NCBI RefSeq assembly: GCF_009363755.1
Contig: NZ_CP045417.1
Location: forward strand, 3,472,001 to 3,536,000
Source of the DNA: Halomonas sp. THAF5a
GTDB taxonomy: Bacteria; Pseudomonadota; Gammaproteobacteria; Pseudomonadales; Halomonadaceae
Direction of reading: 5' to 3'
Length of the DNA: 64,000 bases
Below the pieces are notes generated by a model that saw only the letters and a list, made by a program, of their open reading frames with translations, did not search any database and was not told the DNA's origin. The translations under genes and the position numbers were made by a program. Below are positions 1-8,494 of the stretch, in pieces (the stretch's first letter is position 1; every line of letters starts with the position of its first letter).

Positions 1-498
1 CCGCCCCGGCCAGCCCTCCACGGCGTGCAGGCGCGTCAGCACCCGCTTAACGTTGCCGTCGAGGATCACCGCCCGCCGCCCGGTGCTCTGGGCGATGATC
101 GCCCCGGCCGTGGAGCGACCGATACCGGGCAGCGCGGCCATCGCCTCGAGGCTCTCCACCGGAAACGCCCCGCCGTGCTCCTCGACGACGACCCGCGCGG
201 CCTTGTGCAGGTTGCGCCCCCGGGCGTAGTAGCCGAGCCCGGTCCAGAGGTGCAGCACCTCGTCCTGCCCGGCGGCGGCCAGGGTGGCGACGTCGGGGAA
301 GCGCGCCATGAAGCGCTCGAAGTAGGGGATCACCGTGGCGACCTGGGTCTGCTGCAGCATGATCTCCGAGACCCATACCCGGTAGGGACTGCGATCCTGC
401 TGCCAGGGCAGGTCGTGGCGGCCGTGCTCGTCGAACCATGCGAGCAGGCGCTGCTGGAAGCGTTCGGGGGGCAGGATGGCGGGCGGCATCTCGCTCAT
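1..498 (-). CDS. mutY: A/G-specific adenine glycosylase MutY, 3' part cut off by the window edge
   Basis: Base-excision repair enzyme that removes adenine mispaired with 8-oxoguanine. The 166 visible residues are the N-terminal part of the catalytic domain. They carry the helix bearing the catalytic Glu ([11 protein letters not shown], Glu45), the helix-hairpin-helix [12 protein letters not shown] (about residues 123-134) and the catalytic Asp in [10 protein letters not shown] (Asp147). The ATG at 498 starts MSEMPPAIL, and the reading frame runs off position 1. The Fe-S cluster and the C-terminal MutT-like domain would lie outside the window. It lies downstream of asmA on the same strand, but an intrinsic terminator separates them, so it probably has its own promoter in 499-554. 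The identification is secure. Confidence 0.95.
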   Translation of the reverse strand, partial: MSEMPPAILPPERFQQRLLAWFDEHGRHDLPWQQDRSPYRVWVSEIMLQQTQVATVIPYFERFMARFPDVATLAAAGQDEVLHLWTGLGYYARGRNLHKAARVVVEEHGGAFPVESLEAMAALPGIGRSTAGAIIAQSTGRRAVILDGNVKRVLTRLHAVEGWPGR

Positions 499-554
499 GG
501 ACTCTCTCAACGACTATTTCGACGGATCGCTCGACACGATGCTCTCAGGGCACG

Positions 555-584
555 AAAAAAAGCGCCGACTGGGGAAGTCGGCGC
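555..584 (-). terminator. Rho-independent terminator after asmA
   Basis: A 9-bp stem GCGCCGACT/AGTCGGCGC (562-570 with 576-584) is followed on the minus strand by a run of seven T. It lies 21 bases past the asmA stop and before the mutY start, so it should end asmA transcription. Confidence 0.9.
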
Positions 585-605
585 AGGGACTGGTCTAGGT
601 CTTGC

Positions 606-2951
606 TCAATTGAAGAGACCTTCCAGGGCGTTGCGAAGTTCCCGGCCGGCCTCCTCGCCGAGGCGCTCGTCGATCTTCTCGACGGCGCCCTCGAGACGCT
701 CCTCGACCTTCTCTCCGGCCCGCCGGGTGGCCTCGTCGCGCAGCAGCCCGGCGAGGGTGCCCTGGAAGGCCTCGCGGTCGAAGCGGCACCACTCGGCGCT
801 GTCGCCCCCGAGGGTACCGTCGCAGCGCACCGGCAGCGGCACCCGCGCCAGCCGCGGGTTGACCTCGCAGGGCGCATTGTCGGCGTCCACCAGGCGTACC
901 GCGGCGCGCAGGTCGAACTGCTCGCTGACCAGGTCGATGCGACCTTCGCCGTCGACCCGCATGCCGGGCAGGGTGACCAGCAGGTCGTCGCTTGTCACCT
1001 CGCCCTCGTCCAGGGTCAGGCCGGCGCGGATCCGCTCGAAGCGTGTCTGATCGGCCCATTCGCGGTCGAGGGTCTTGCCCTGCAGGGTGGCCGCCGCCGT
1101 GCAGAGCTCCTCGCCGACGTTGAGCTCGTTGAAGGCGCCCTCGTCGATGCGCGTCTCGAGGCGGCCGCTCAGGTGGCGCCGGAGCTCCAGCAGGGAGTTG
1201 CCGCGACTGGTCAGCTCGCCCTCGCCGCTGAAGCGCCCGCTCAGGGGCGAGGGCGCCTCGTCCCGGGCCTCGAGCAGCGACTCGAGGCGCACCCGCTCGG
1301 CCCTGGGCGCGAGCTGCCAGCGGATCGGGCTCTCGCGCAGGTCGAGGGCACCGTCGGCGGCCAGGCTCCCCTCGTAGAAGCGGGAGGTGAAGTCGACCAG
1401 GCGATGACGGCCGTCGCGCCCCTCGAGGGTCAGGTCGACGTCCTGGAAGTCCAGCCCCGCGAGGCGCAGCTGCCCCAGGGCGAGATGGGCGTCGAGGTCG
1501 AGCTCGGCGAGCCAGGAGGCGGGCACCAGCGTCTCCTCCGCCTGGGCGTGGGCGCGGCGGATGCCCGGCAGCCGCCAGCGCGAGGCGGCGTCGTCGGCGA
1601 CGCCTGCCGGCGGCAGGTAGCCGTCCAGGTCGAGACGATCCCCCTGCAGGTCGGCGGCGAGCAGGCCGCCGTCGAAGCGCCCCGCCAGGCGGCCGGTGAA
1701 AGTGGCGTCGTCGAGCACCAGGGTCAGGCCGGCGAGCTCGAAGCGCTCGAGATCGCCGCTGACCGGGCTGGTCAGCGCCACGTCGCTGAGGGCCTGGCCG
1801 TTGGCCATGGGCGGCATCGCCGCGAAGCGCGCAAGCCAGGGGCGCAGCGACAGCGGCGTCAGGCGCAGCTGGCCGGTATAGGCCGGCGCCCCGCCGAGGT
1901 CTCTGAGGTTGAGGTTGCCGTTGAGCTTGAGGGCGTCGGGGCCGGTCAGCTCCAGCTCGCGCAGGCGGGCGCTCTGGGCGTCGAGGTCGGCGTCCAGCGT
2001 GAAGGCGAGCGACAGCGGCAGGGGCTTCTCGCCCAGGCGCGGGTGATGGAGGCTGGCGTCGAGGGCGCCCTCGTCCAGCTGCACGCTGCCCTCGCCGAGG
2101 TTCAACACCATCCGCTCGCCCTGCAGGTTGAGTTTCTGCTCGTTGGCGAGGCTGGCCAGGCGGTTGACCGTCTTGAGGCTCAGCCCCTCCAGCACGTGCC
2201 GCCCCTCGGCGAGCCCCAGGTCGACCCGGGTCTCGAGGGAGACGTCGCTGAGCAGGCGCGGCTCGGTCGGCGTATCCCGCTCGTCGAGGCCGTCGTGCAG
2301 CCGCAGGCGGAAGGAGGAGGTAAGCGGGAAGGCGCTGCCGGGGTTGACATTGCTGCCGCGCACCTCGAGGGCCTCGAGGCGCAGCTCGCGGTCGGCCTGG
2401 GCGTCGCGGAAGTGCACCTCGCCGCGGCGCACCTGAACGCTGGCGATGTTGAGGGCCACCGAGAGGCCCTTGCCGCCGTCCGGGGCGGGGCCGGCACTGG
2501 CCGGCGCCAGGGCGGCCTCGGCCTGCTCGCCGCGCTCGCCCAGCCGCTCGAGGATCACCTCCCAGTTGCCCTGGCCCTGGGCGTCGCGCTCGAGGTCGAG
2601 ATAGAGGTCGTCGAGGGTCAGGCCGTCGATGGCGATCTCGCCGCGCAGCAGCGGTGCGAAGGCAAGGCTGACCTCGGCATGGGAGAGCGCGGCGAAGGGC
2701 GCCGAATCGTCGGCCTGGTCGGGCAGCCGGGCCTCGGCCTGCTGCACGCCGACCCCCAGCCGGGGATAGAAGGACCAGGAGAGCGGGCCGTCCAGGGTCA
2801 GCTCGAGCCCGCTGTGCTCGCGCACGACCTCGACCAGGCGCGGCTTGAGGTCATCGGGATCGAAGAAGGTGGTGACATAGACCACGGCACCGACCATCAC
2901 CAGGCCGAGGACACCGATCGCGGCAAGCAGGGTGCGCAGCAGGCGCTTCAT
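606..2951 (-). CDS. asmA: AsmA family protein
   Basis: AsmA-like, inner-membrane-anchored periplasmic protein of 781 aa, in the family linked to outer-membrane assembly and inter-membrane lipid transport. One N-terminal membrane segment (about residues 5-28) is followed by FFDPDDLKPRLVEVVREHSG, typical of the AsmA N-terminal domain, and then a long beta-rich periplasmic region. The C-terminal part has the usual AsmA-like repeat character (GEGRIDLVSEQFDLR). The start ATG overlaps the stop of the upstream GNAT gene by four bases (ATGA), indicating translational coupling. It is somewhat longer than E. coli AsmA (about 617 aa). The precise function is not established from the sequence. Confidence 0.9.
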   Translation of the reverse strand: MKRLLRTLLAAIGVLGLVMVGAVVYVTTFFDPDDLKPRLVEVVREHSGLELTLDGPLSWSFYPRLGVGVQQAEARLPDQADDSAPFAALSHAEVSLAFAPLLRGEIAIDGLTLDDLYLDLERDAQGQGNWEVILERLGERGEQAEAALAPASAGPAPDGGKGLSVALNIASVQVRRGEVHFRDAQADRELRLEALEVRGSNVNPGSAFPLTSSFRLRLHDGLDERDTPTEPRLLSDVSLETRVDLGLAEGRHVLEGLSLKTVNRLASLANEQKLNLQGERMVLNLGEGSVQLDEGALDASLHHPRLGEKPLPLSLAFTLDADLDAQSARLRELELTGPDALKLNGNLNLRDLGGAPAYTGQLRLTPLSLRPWLARFAAMPPMANGQALSDVALTSPVSGDLERFELAGLTLVLDDATFTGRLAGRFDGGLLAADLQGDRLDLDGYLPPAGVADDAASRWRLPGIRRAHAQAEETLVPASWLAELDLDAHLALGQLRLAGLDFQDVDLTLEGRDGRHRLVDFTSRFYEGSLAADGALDLRESPIRWQLAPRAERVRLESLLEARDEAPSPLSGRFSGEGELTSRGNSLLELRRHLSGRLETRIDEGAFNELNVGEELCTAAATLQGKTLDREWADQTRFERIRAGLTLDEGEVTSDDLLVTLPGMRVDGEGRIDLVSEQFDLRAAVRLVDADNAPCEVNPRLARVPLPVRCDGTLGGDSAEWCRFDREAFQGTLAGLLRDEATRRAGEKVEERLEGAVEKIDERLGEEAGRELRNALEGLFN

Positions 2952-3400
2952 CGGTCACCTCCCTGTGACCAGAGGTTGAGTTCGAAGTAGTCCCCGTCCT
3001 GGGTGAGCCGATAGCCGAGCCGCGAGAGCAAGAGCTGGTCGGCCATGGGCAGCTGGGAAGAGACGGCGAAGAGGCGGCGCCCCTCGGCGTGGGCGGCCTC
3101 GCTGACCAGCGCCAGCAGGCGCGAGCCGACGCCGCGGCGGCGCGTGGTCTTGCGCACGCAGAGGTTCGACAGCCACCAGGCGTTCTGGTCGAGCTTCACC
3201 GCCACGGCGCCCAGCAGCCGGTCGTTGAAGCGGGCACAGCTGAACAGGTGGCCGCCGGCCAGGTGTTCGCGAATGAAGTCATCCACGGGGAGGGGGAGGC
3301 GCTCGGGGGGCGCGTCCGTGAAGATGCGTGCAAGGTCGAGACGTATCTGGGCATCCGCTTCCCAGGCGTCCTGGTCGACCTGTTGCAGGGTCACCGGCAT
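2948..3400 (-). CDS. panM: GNAT-fold protein resembling PanM/PanZ
   Basis: A 150-aa GNAT-fold protein. The segment [15 protein letters not shown] followed by [17 protein letters not shown] (about residues 56-97) matches the PanM/PanZ pattern. In E. coli that protein binds acetyl-CoA and promotes self-cleavage of aspartate decarboxylase PanD, controlling pantothenate synthesis. RRRGVG is the acetyl-CoA pyrophosphate loop. The start at 3400 is chosen because AAGGAG lies at a good distance upstream and it gives a family-sized protein. It overlaps asmA by four bases. No panD is present in the window, so the PanD role is inferred. An ordinary N-acetyltransferase is the alternative. Confidence 0.65.
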   Translation of the reverse strand: MPVTLQQVDQDAWEADAQIRLDLARIFTDAPPERLPLPVDDFIREHLAGGHLFSCARFNDRLLGAVAVKLDQNAWWLSNLCVRKTTRRRGVGSRLLALVSEAAHAEGRRLFAVSSQLPMADQLLLSRLGYRLTQDGDYFELNLWSQGGDR

Positions 3401-3483
3401 GCGTGGATCTCCTTGAGGCCGGGGCGGAAGGCGTGCCGCCACTGTCATGGGCCGCATTGTAGCGGATGGGGTGAGCGATTCAC

Positions 3484-3489
3484 TATAAT
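3484..3489 (+). promoter_or_regulatory. Probable -10 element of the hisB promoter
   Basis: A perfect TATAAT lies about 105 bases before the hisB ATG, in the divergent gap between the GNAT gene and hisB. No good -35 sits at 16-18 bases; TTGTAG at 3457-3462 is 21 bases away. The promoter is therefore either weak at -35 or activator-dependent. Confidence 0.45.
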
Positions 3490-3592
3490 GGCAGGCTCTC
3501 GGCGTCCGGCACAGCGCACGACGCCCCTTCGTATTATGGCCGGCGGGCATCCCCGGCCCCCTCGACACGCGCCCAGGCGCGGGAGATCCGAC

Positions 3593-4186
3593 ATGTCCGA
3601 GCGTATCGCCACGGTCACCCGGAACACCCGGGAAACCCAGATCACGGTGACCATCAACCTCGACGGCGAGGGGCGCCTGGCCTGCGAGACCGGGGTGCCC
3701 TTCCTCGACCACATGCTCGACCAGGTGGCGCGCCACGGCCTGATCGACCTGGACATCGCGTGCCAGGGCGACCTGCACATCGACGATCACCACACCGTCG
3801 AGGACATCGGCATCACCCTGGGCCAGGCCTTCCACCAGGCGATCGGCGACAAGCGTGGCATCTACCGCTACGGCCACGCCTACGTGCCCCTGGACGAGGC
3901 GCTCTCCAGGGTGGTGGTGGACTTCTCCGGCCGCCCGGGGCTGAGCATGGACGTGGAGTTCACCCGCGCCAGCATCGGCCGCCTGGACACCCAGCTGTTC
4001 TGGGAGTTCTTCCAGGGCTTCGTCAACCACGCCCGGGTGACCCTGCACGTCGACAACCTGAAGGGCTTCAACGCCCACCATCAGGCGGAAACCATCTTCA
4101 AGGCCTTCGGCCGCGCCCTGCGCATGGCCGTGGAGCAAGACCCGCGCATGGCGGGCCAGATGCCGTCCACCAAGGGCAGCCTCTGA
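3593..4186 (+). CDS. hisB: Imidazoleglycerol-phosphate dehydratase HisB
   Basis: Sixth step of histidine synthesis: dehydrates imidazole glycerol phosphate to imidazole acetol phosphate in the cytosol. The protein is 197 aa, the monofunctional form without the phosphatase domain found in enteric bacteria. Both metal-binding clusters are present: DDHHTVED (His66, His67, Glu70) and AHHQAE (His162, His163, Glu166). The ATG at 3593 is preceded by GGGAG. It is first in a four-gene hisBHAF run on the plus strand, followed after 32 bases by hisH. Confidence 0.97.
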   Translation: MSERIATVTRNTRETQITVTINLDGEGRLACETGVPFLDHMLDQVARHGLIDLDIACQGDLHIDDHHTVEDIGITLGQAFHQAIGDKRGIYRYGHAYVPLDEALSRVVVDFSGRPGLSMDVEFTRASIGRLDTQLFWEFFQGFVNHARVTLHVDNLKGFNAHHQAETIFKAFGRALRMAVEQDPRMAGQMPSTKGSL

Positions 4187-4218
4187 GGCCGCCACACGAA
4201 CAACACGAGGAGCGTCCC

Positions 4219-4860
4219 ATGACCATTGCCGTCATCGACTACGGAATGGGCAACCTGCATTCCGTCGCCAAGGCACTGGAGCACGTCACTCACGAGAACG
4301 TGGTCGTGACGCGGGATGCCCGTCGCATCCGCGGCGCCACCCGCCTGGTCCTGCCCGGCCAGGGCGCCATCCGCGACTGCATGGGCGAGCTGGAGAAGAC
4401 CGAGCTTCGTGGCCTGGTCGAGGAGCTGCTCGCCGCCCAGGAGAAGCCGCTGCTCGGCATCTGCGTCGGCCAGCAGATGCTGCTCGACCACAGCGAGGAG
4501 AACGGCGGCATCGGCTGCCTGGGCTTCCTGCGCGGCGAGGTGAAGAAGTTTCCCGCCGACATGCGCGACGACATGGACCATCGCCTCAAGGTGCCGCACA
4601 TGGGCTGGAACCTGGTGCACCAGCACCACGACCACCCGCTATGGGCGGGCATCGACCAGGACGAGCACTTCTATTTCGTGCACAGCTACTACGTCGAGGC
4701 AGCCGACGACGCCACGGTGTTCGGCACCACCGACTACGGCCGGGTGAGCGCCCACGTGGCCGTCGGCCGCGACGCCACCTTCGCCGTGCAGTTCCACCCG
4801 GAGAAGAGCTCCCGGGCCGGCCTCCAGCTGCTGGAGAACTTCGTGCAGTGGACGCCCTGA
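4219..4860 (+). CDS. hisH: Imidazole glycerol phosphate synthase, glutaminase subunit HisH
   Basis: Class-I glutamine amidotransferase subunit (213 aa) that hydrolyses glutamine and channels ammonia to HisF. The catalytic triad is intact: Cys82 in GICVGQQML, His193 and Glu195 in QFHPEKS. The nucleophile elbow reads CVGQQ where CLGMQ or CVGLQ is more usual, a minor variation. The motif PHMGWN near residue 127 also fits HisH. GAGGAGC precedes the ATG. Its place between hisB and hisA agrees with joint function with HisF. Confidence 0.97.
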   Translation: MTIAVIDYGMGNLHSVAKALEHVTHENVVVTRDARRIRGATRLVLPGQGAIRDCMGELEKTELRGLVEELLAAQEKPLLGICVGQQMLLDHSEENGGIGCLGFLRGEVKKFPADMRDDMDHRLKVPHMGWNLVHQHHDHPLWAGIDQDEHFYFVHSYYVEAADDATVFGTTDYGRVSAHVAVGRDATFAVQFHPEKSSRAGLQLLENFVQWTP

Positions 4861-4944
4861 GCGGCGCCACGGCCTGAGCACGGTTCCGACGATCGCCGAT
4901 TGACGACAACAAGGGCGCGCAGGCGCCGAATGGAGACCCGACAC

Positions 4945-5691
4945 ATGCTGGTAATTCCCGCCATCGACCTCAAGGACGGCCAGTGCGTGCGCCTCAAGCA
5001 GGGACGCATGGACGATGCCACCACCTACGGCGATGATCCGGTCGCCATGGCCGCCCGCTGGGTCGAGGCCGGCGCCCGCCGCCTGCACCTGGTCGACCTC
5101 AACGGCGCCTTCGAGGGCGAGCCGGTCAACGGCGAGGCGGTCACCGCCATCGCCCGCGCCTACCCGGACCTGCCGATCCAGATCGGCGGCGGCATCCGCT
5201 CCGCCGCCACCATCGAGCACTACCTCGAGGCCGGGGTCTCCTACGTGATCATCGGCACCAAGGCGGTCAAGGAGCCGACCTTCGTCGGCGAGATGTGCCG
5301 TGCCTTCCCGGGCCACGTGATCGTCGGCCTGGACGCCCGGGACGGCTTCGTCGCCACCGACGGCTGGGCCGAGGTCTCCACGGTCAAGGCCACCGAGCTC
5401 GCCAAGCGCTTCGCCGACGACGGGGTCTCCTCCATCGTCTACACCGACATCGCCCGCGACGGCATGATGCAGGGCGTCAACGTCGAGGCCACCGCCGAGC
5501 TCGCCCGCGAGGGCGGCCTGCCGGTGATCGCCTCCGGCGGCGTCACCGACCTCGAGGACCTGCGGTCGCTGGCCAAGGTGGCCGACGACGGCATCCTCGG
5601 CGCCATCACCGGCCGGGCCATCTACGAGGGCAGCCTCGACGTGGCCGAGGCCCAGCGGCTGTGCGACGCGCTCAGCCAGAAGGGGGGCTGA
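4945..5691 (+). CDS. hisA: ProFAR isomerase HisA
   Basis: 1-(5-phosphoribosyl)-5-[(5-phosphoribosylamino)methylideneamino]imidazole-4-carboxamide isomerase, a (beta/alpha)8-barrel of 248 aa. The two catalytic aspartates are Asp8 (PAIDLKDG) and Asp130 (VGLDARDG). Phosphate-binding loops GGGIRS (81-86) and ASGGV are present. The start at 4945 (MLVIPAIDL) is family-consistent and preceded by GGAGA; earlier in-frame codons would add an unconserved tail. The stop is three bases before the hisF start. Confidence 0.97.
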   Translation: MLVIPAIDLKDGQCVRLKQGRMDDATTYGDDPVAMAARWVEAGARRLHLVDLNGAFEGEPVNGEAVTAIARAYPDLPIQIGGGIRSAATIEHYLEAGVSYVIIGTKAVKEPTFVGEMCRAFPGHVIVGLDARDGFVATDGWAEVSTVKATELAKRFADDGVSSIVYTDIARDGMMQGVNVEATAELAREGGLPVIASGGVTDLEDLRSLAKVADDGILGAITGRAIYEGSLDVAEAQRLCDALSQKGG

Positions 5692-5694
5692 TCC

Positions 5695-6468
5695 ATGGGA
5701 CTCGCCAAGCGCATCATCCCGTGCCTGGACGTCGACGCCGGCCGCGTGGTCAAGGGCGTCAACTTCATCGGCATCCGCGACGCCGGTGACCCGGTGGAGA
5801 TCGCCCAGCGCTACAACCAGCAGGGCGCCGACGAGATTACCTTCCTCGACATCACGGCGAGCCACGAGGACCGCGACACCACGGTGGAGATGGTCGAGCG
5901 TATCGCCGGCGAGGTGTTCATCCCGCTCACCGTGGGCGGCGGCATCCGCACCTGCGACGACATCCGCACCATGCTCAACGCCGGCGCCGACAAGGTGTCG
6001 ATCAACACCGCCGCGGTGACCAATCCCGACTTCGTGCACGAGGCCGCCGAGCGCTTCGGCAGCCAGTGCATCGTGGTGGCCATCGACGCCAAGAAGGTCT
6101 CCGCCGAGGGCGAGCCCGAGCGCTGGGAGATCTTCACCCACGGCGGGCGCCGCCCCACCGGCCTCGACGCCGTGGAGTGGGCGAAGAAGATGGTGGCCTA
6201 CGGTGCCGGCGAGCTGCTGCTGACCAGCATGGACCGCGACGGCACCAAGGCCGGCTTCGACCTGGGCGTGACTCGGGCCATCGCCGAGGCCGTGAGCGTG
6301 CCGGTGATCGCCTCCGGTGGCGTCGGCAACCTCGACCACCTGGTGGATGGCGTCCTCGAGGGCGGCGCCGACGCGGTGCTGGCGGCCAGCATCTTCCACT
6401 TTGGCGAGTACACCATCCCCGAGGCCAAGCGGTACATGGCCGAGCGGGGGATCGAGATGCGGCTGTAG
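5695..6468 (+). CDS. hisF: Imidazole glycerol phosphate synthase, cyclase subunit HisF
   Basis: Barrel subunit (257 aa) that uses HisH-derived ammonia to make imidazole glycerol phosphate and AICAR. Catalytic Asp12 (CLDVDAGRV) and Asp131 (AIDAKK) are present, with phosphate loops GGGIRT and ASGGVG. It begins [13 protein letters not shown], only three bases after hisA, so the two are probably translationally coupled. It closes the hisBHAF block; the remaining his genes, apart from hisC at 13.8 kb, are not in this window. Confidence 0.98.
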   Translation: MGLAKRIIPCLDVDAGRVVKGVNFIGIRDAGDPVEIAQRYNQQGADEITFLDITASHEDRDTTVEMVERIAGEVFIPLTVGGGIRTCDDIRTMLNAGADKVSINTAAVTNPDFVHEAAERFGSQCIVVAIDAKKVSAEGEPERWEIFTHGGRRPTGLDAVEWAKKMVAYGAGELLLTSMDRDGTKAGFDLGVTRAIAEAVSVPVIASGGVGNLDHLVDGVLEGGADAVLAASIFHFGEYTIPEAKRYMAERGIEMRL

Positions 6469-6503
6469 TGCTCGAATGAGATGAGCGCCGGGGGCAAGGC
6501 GGA

Positions 6504-6567
6504 GCGAGGGTCTTTTGACCAGGGACGTCAAAAGTAGCGCCCAAGGACGGGTTCACAGCGCCCTCGC
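6504..6567 (-). repeat. Intergenic palindromic repeat, copy 1
   Basis: A nested palindrome with outer arms GCGAGGG (6504-6510) and CCCTCGC (6561-6567) and an inner perfect hairpin CTTTTGAC/GTCAAAAG (6512-6519 with 6527-6534). Read on the minus strand it shares GCGCTGTGAA, CGCTAC and TCCCTGG, in that order and at similar spacing, with copy 2 at 7360-7422. I infer one interspersed repeat family. It lies just past hisF. Confidence 0.75.
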
Positions 6568-6625
6568 GAAGGCTTGACGCCGGATAAGCTCATCGTCTCT
6601 CGCTTGCGACCGACTCAAGACGACA

Positions 6626-6651
6626 AAGGGCCCGCCAACTGGCGGGCCCTT
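6626..6651. terminator. Bidirectional hairpin between hisF and the DUF416 gene
   Basis: AAGGGCCCGCC/GGCGGGCCCTT, an 11-bp stem with loop AACT, lies between two converging genes. The run of T is short on both sides (better on the minus strand), so it may serve both genes with partial efficiency. Confidence 0.7.
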
Positions 6652-6676
6652 GGGGTTCTGGTCGATGTGCGGGCGG

Positions 6677-7273
6677 CTACTCCTCGACGGAGAGCCCCAG
6701 GTTGCTGACGCCGTCGTTGCGCCCCAGGCGACGCAGCGCCTTGAGCGCCTCGCGATCGAGCTCGCCCTCCACCGCCTCGAGCACGGCGTCCTGGAAGTCG
6801 TTCTCGTCCGCCATCAGCGGATGGTCGCGCACCAGGGCGGCGAGGCGCTCGGCGTCCTCCTCGCCCTCGGTGAGCTCGATGAAGGCGCGCACCCCGCTGC
6901 GCGAGGCGCGGCTGACCTCGAGCACCGCCTCGGAGGCCTCGCCGCGCAGGGTGTCGAGGATCGCCGAGAGCGCGACGACCGCCTCCAGCGCCCGCCGGGC
7001 GCCGAAGCTGTCGTCCTCGGCGGGGGGCTCCAGCTCGGCGAGCTTATCGGCCTGGCGGTCGAAGTCGATGCGCGCCTCCTTCACCGCCAGCCGCTCCCAG
7101 ACCAGATCCAGGATCACCCGCAGGCCGTGGGGATCGCCCTGGCCGCTGTTCTCGGCATAGAGGCCCTGACAATAAAAGACATAGTTGGGCAGCAGGCGCT
7201 CGCACAGCGCCGCCATGAAGGCCTGCTGGCGACGCGGCTCGAGCCGCTGCAGGCGCTGAAAGAAACCGCTCAT
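6677..7273 (-). CDS. yjaG: DUF416 (YjaG-like) protein
   Basis: A soluble 198-aa protein matching the YjaG/DUF416 family: N-terminal FFQRLQRLEPRRQQAFMAALCERLLPNY, then a predominantly helical, acidic protein ending in LRRLGRNDGVSNLGLSVEE. No catalytic motif is apparent, and the family has no established biochemical role. The start at 7273 has AAGGAG upstream; an in-frame upstream codon would add an arginine-rich, unconserved extension. It stands alone, convergent with hisF, and is bracketed by two inverted copies of an intergenic repeat. Confidence 0.85.
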   Translation of the reverse strand: MSGFFQRLQRLEPRRQQAFMAALCERLLPNYVFYCQGLYAENSGQGDPHGLRVILDLVWERLAVKEARIDFDRQADKLAELEPPAEDDSFGARRALEAVVALSAILDTLRGEASEAVLEVSRASRSGVRAFIELTEGEEDAERLAALVRDHPLMADENDFQDAVLEAVEGELDREALKALRRLGRNDGVSNLGLSVEE

Positions 7274-7359
7274 GGATTCTCCTTGGAATATCGCTGTCTC
7301 AGCATCGTCCCTTCGCTCATGGCTGGACGCAGGCGGGGCTGATCCGGCGACGGCTCTTC

Positions 7360-7422
7360 GAGGAGGCGCTGTGAATACTTCCCTGTACGCTACCGACGCC
7401 ATCCCTGGCGTAGGACCTCCTC
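7360..7422 (+). repeat. Intergenic palindromic repeat, copy 2
   Basis: Outer arms GAGGAGG (7360-7366) and CCTCCTC (7416-7422), with an inner hairpin ACGCCA-TCCC-TGGCGT (7396-7411). It shares GGCGCTGTGAA, CGCTAC and TCCCTGG with copy 1 at 6504-6567 but lies in the opposite orientation. It fills most of the gap between the DUF416 gene and the alkyltransferase-like gene; I see no gene in this gap. Confidence 0.7.
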
Positions 7423-7453
7423 TACGAGCTATCCCCGGCGCCCCTCCGCTACA

Positions 7454-7747
7454 TCAGGGCCACATACGCGCCGGCGATACCTTTCCCCGCTCATCGAACA
7501 GCACGCCCTCGGCCACCAGGCGGCGGCGCTGCTCCTCGGCGCCGCCGTGATCGGCCAGCCGGCGCGAGGCGGTGATGACCCGGAACCAGGGCAGGCCGTG
7601 GCCGGCGGGCAGCTCGCGCAGCGCCCGGGCCACCAGCCGCGGCGTGCCGCCCTCGGTCATGGCGGCGATGCGCCCGTAGGTCGTGACCCGTCCCGGCGGG
7701 ATCTCGGCCAGCACGGTCAGTATCTGTTCCTTGAGGGCCGCGTTCAT
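7454..7747 (-). CDS. Alkyltransferase-like (ATL) protein, MGMT family
   Basis: A 97-aa protein of the MGMT DNA-binding domain fold. It has IPPGRVTTYGRIAAM (helix-turn-helix region, about 16-30) and RLVARALRELPAGHGLPWFRVI. The active-site PCHRV of O6-alkylguanine alkyltransferases reads PWFRV (53-57), so the acceptor cysteine is replaced by tryptophan. That is the hallmark of ATL proteins, which bind alkylated bases and hand them to nucleotide excision repair. The usual His of the motif is also replaced (Phe55). The start at 7747 is preceded by GGGGAAGG. It is divergent from the amidotransferase-like gene, with only 48 bases between starts. Confidence 0.88.
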   Translation of the reverse strand: MNAALKEQILTVLAEIPPGRVTTYGRIAAMTEGGTPRLVARALRELPAGHGLPWFRVITASRRLADHGGAEEQRRRLVAEGVLFDERGKVSPARMWP

Positions 7748-7795
7748 GTACCCTGCCTTCCCCTGCATTTTGCTGATATTGGCGAGGTCGCCCGC

Positions 7796-8491
7796 ATGCA
7801 CGTTCACCTGCTTCAGCACAGCCCCTACCAGGGGCCCGGCCGGATCGCCGACTGGCTCGACAGCATGGGACATAGCCACACCGTCTTCCACCTCGATGCG
7901 GGCGAGCTGCCGCCGCGGTTCGGCGACGGCGATGCCCTGATCGTGCTCGACGGCCCCGAGGGCCTCGCCGACGAGCGGACCCGCCCCTGGCTCCGGGCGG
8001 AGCGCAAGCTGGTGGCCCAGGCGCTGGACGGCCGCAAGCCGCTGCTGGGCATCGGCTACGGCGCCCGGATGATCGCCGAGACCCTCGGCGCGGTCGTCGG
8101 CCGGGGCACGGTGGCCGAGACCGGCTGGCACCGGGTGACCCTCGCCCCGCTGACGCCCGTCGACCTGCCGGAGACCTTCGAGGCCTTCATGTGGCACCGC
8201 GAGGTCTTCGCCCTGCCCGACTATGCCCTGGCGCTGGGCCAGAGCGAGGCGAGCCCGCTGCAGGGCTTCACCTGGGACGACGGCCGGGTGCTGGCCCTGC
8301 TCTGCCACCTGGAGGCCACCGCGGAGAGCGTCGCCGCCCTGCTCGACCACCAGCCGCCGCCCGAGGGCAGCGAGAAGAGCCCCCACGCCCAGGCGCCCGC
8401 GGCGATGCTCGACGACCCGAAGCGCTTCGACCGCCTCGCCCCGCTGCTCGACCGGCTGCTGTCCCAGTGGCTGCGCCACGCCGCGCGCTGA
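7796..8491 (+). CDS. Class-I glutamine amidotransferase-like protein lacking the nucleophilic cysteine
   Basis: A 231-aa protein with the overall class-I glutamine amidotransferase layout: N-terminal PYQGPGRIADWL, DALIVLDGPEGLAD, the nucleophile-elbow region KPLLGIGYGARMIA, and a C-terminal His-x-Glu (LCHLEA, His171 and Glu173). The elbow, normally GxCxGxQ, reads GIGYGAR, so the cysteine is Gly87. The only cysteine in the protein is Cys170, beside the catalytic His. Conventional glutaminase activity is therefore unlikely, and the real function is unknown. Related proteins are often annotated as GMP synthase-like amidotransferases. It converges on mnmH with a three-base gap. Confidence 0.8.
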   Translation: MHVHLLQHSPYQGPGRIADWLDSMGHSHTVFHLDAGELPPRFGDGDALIVLDGPEGLADERTRPWLRAERKLVAQALDGRKPLLGIGYGARMIAETLGAVVGRGTVAETGWHRVTLAPLTPVDLPETFEAFMWHREVFALPDYALALGQSEASPLQGFTWDDGRVLALLCHLEATAESVAALLDHQPPPEGSEKSPHAQAPAAMLDDPKRFDRLAPLLDRLLSQWLRHAAR

Positions 8492-8494
8492 GCC

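Noticed and set aside
438..2990. An 850-codon open frame on the plus strand
   Set aside because: Antisense of asmA with repetitive Glu/Ala/Gly/Val composition; the minus-strand frame carries the recognisable AsmA domain.
4639..6531. A 630-codon minus-strand open frame
   Set aside because: Antisense shadow of hisH, hisA and hisF; composition is Gly/Asp/His/Val-rich with no domain.
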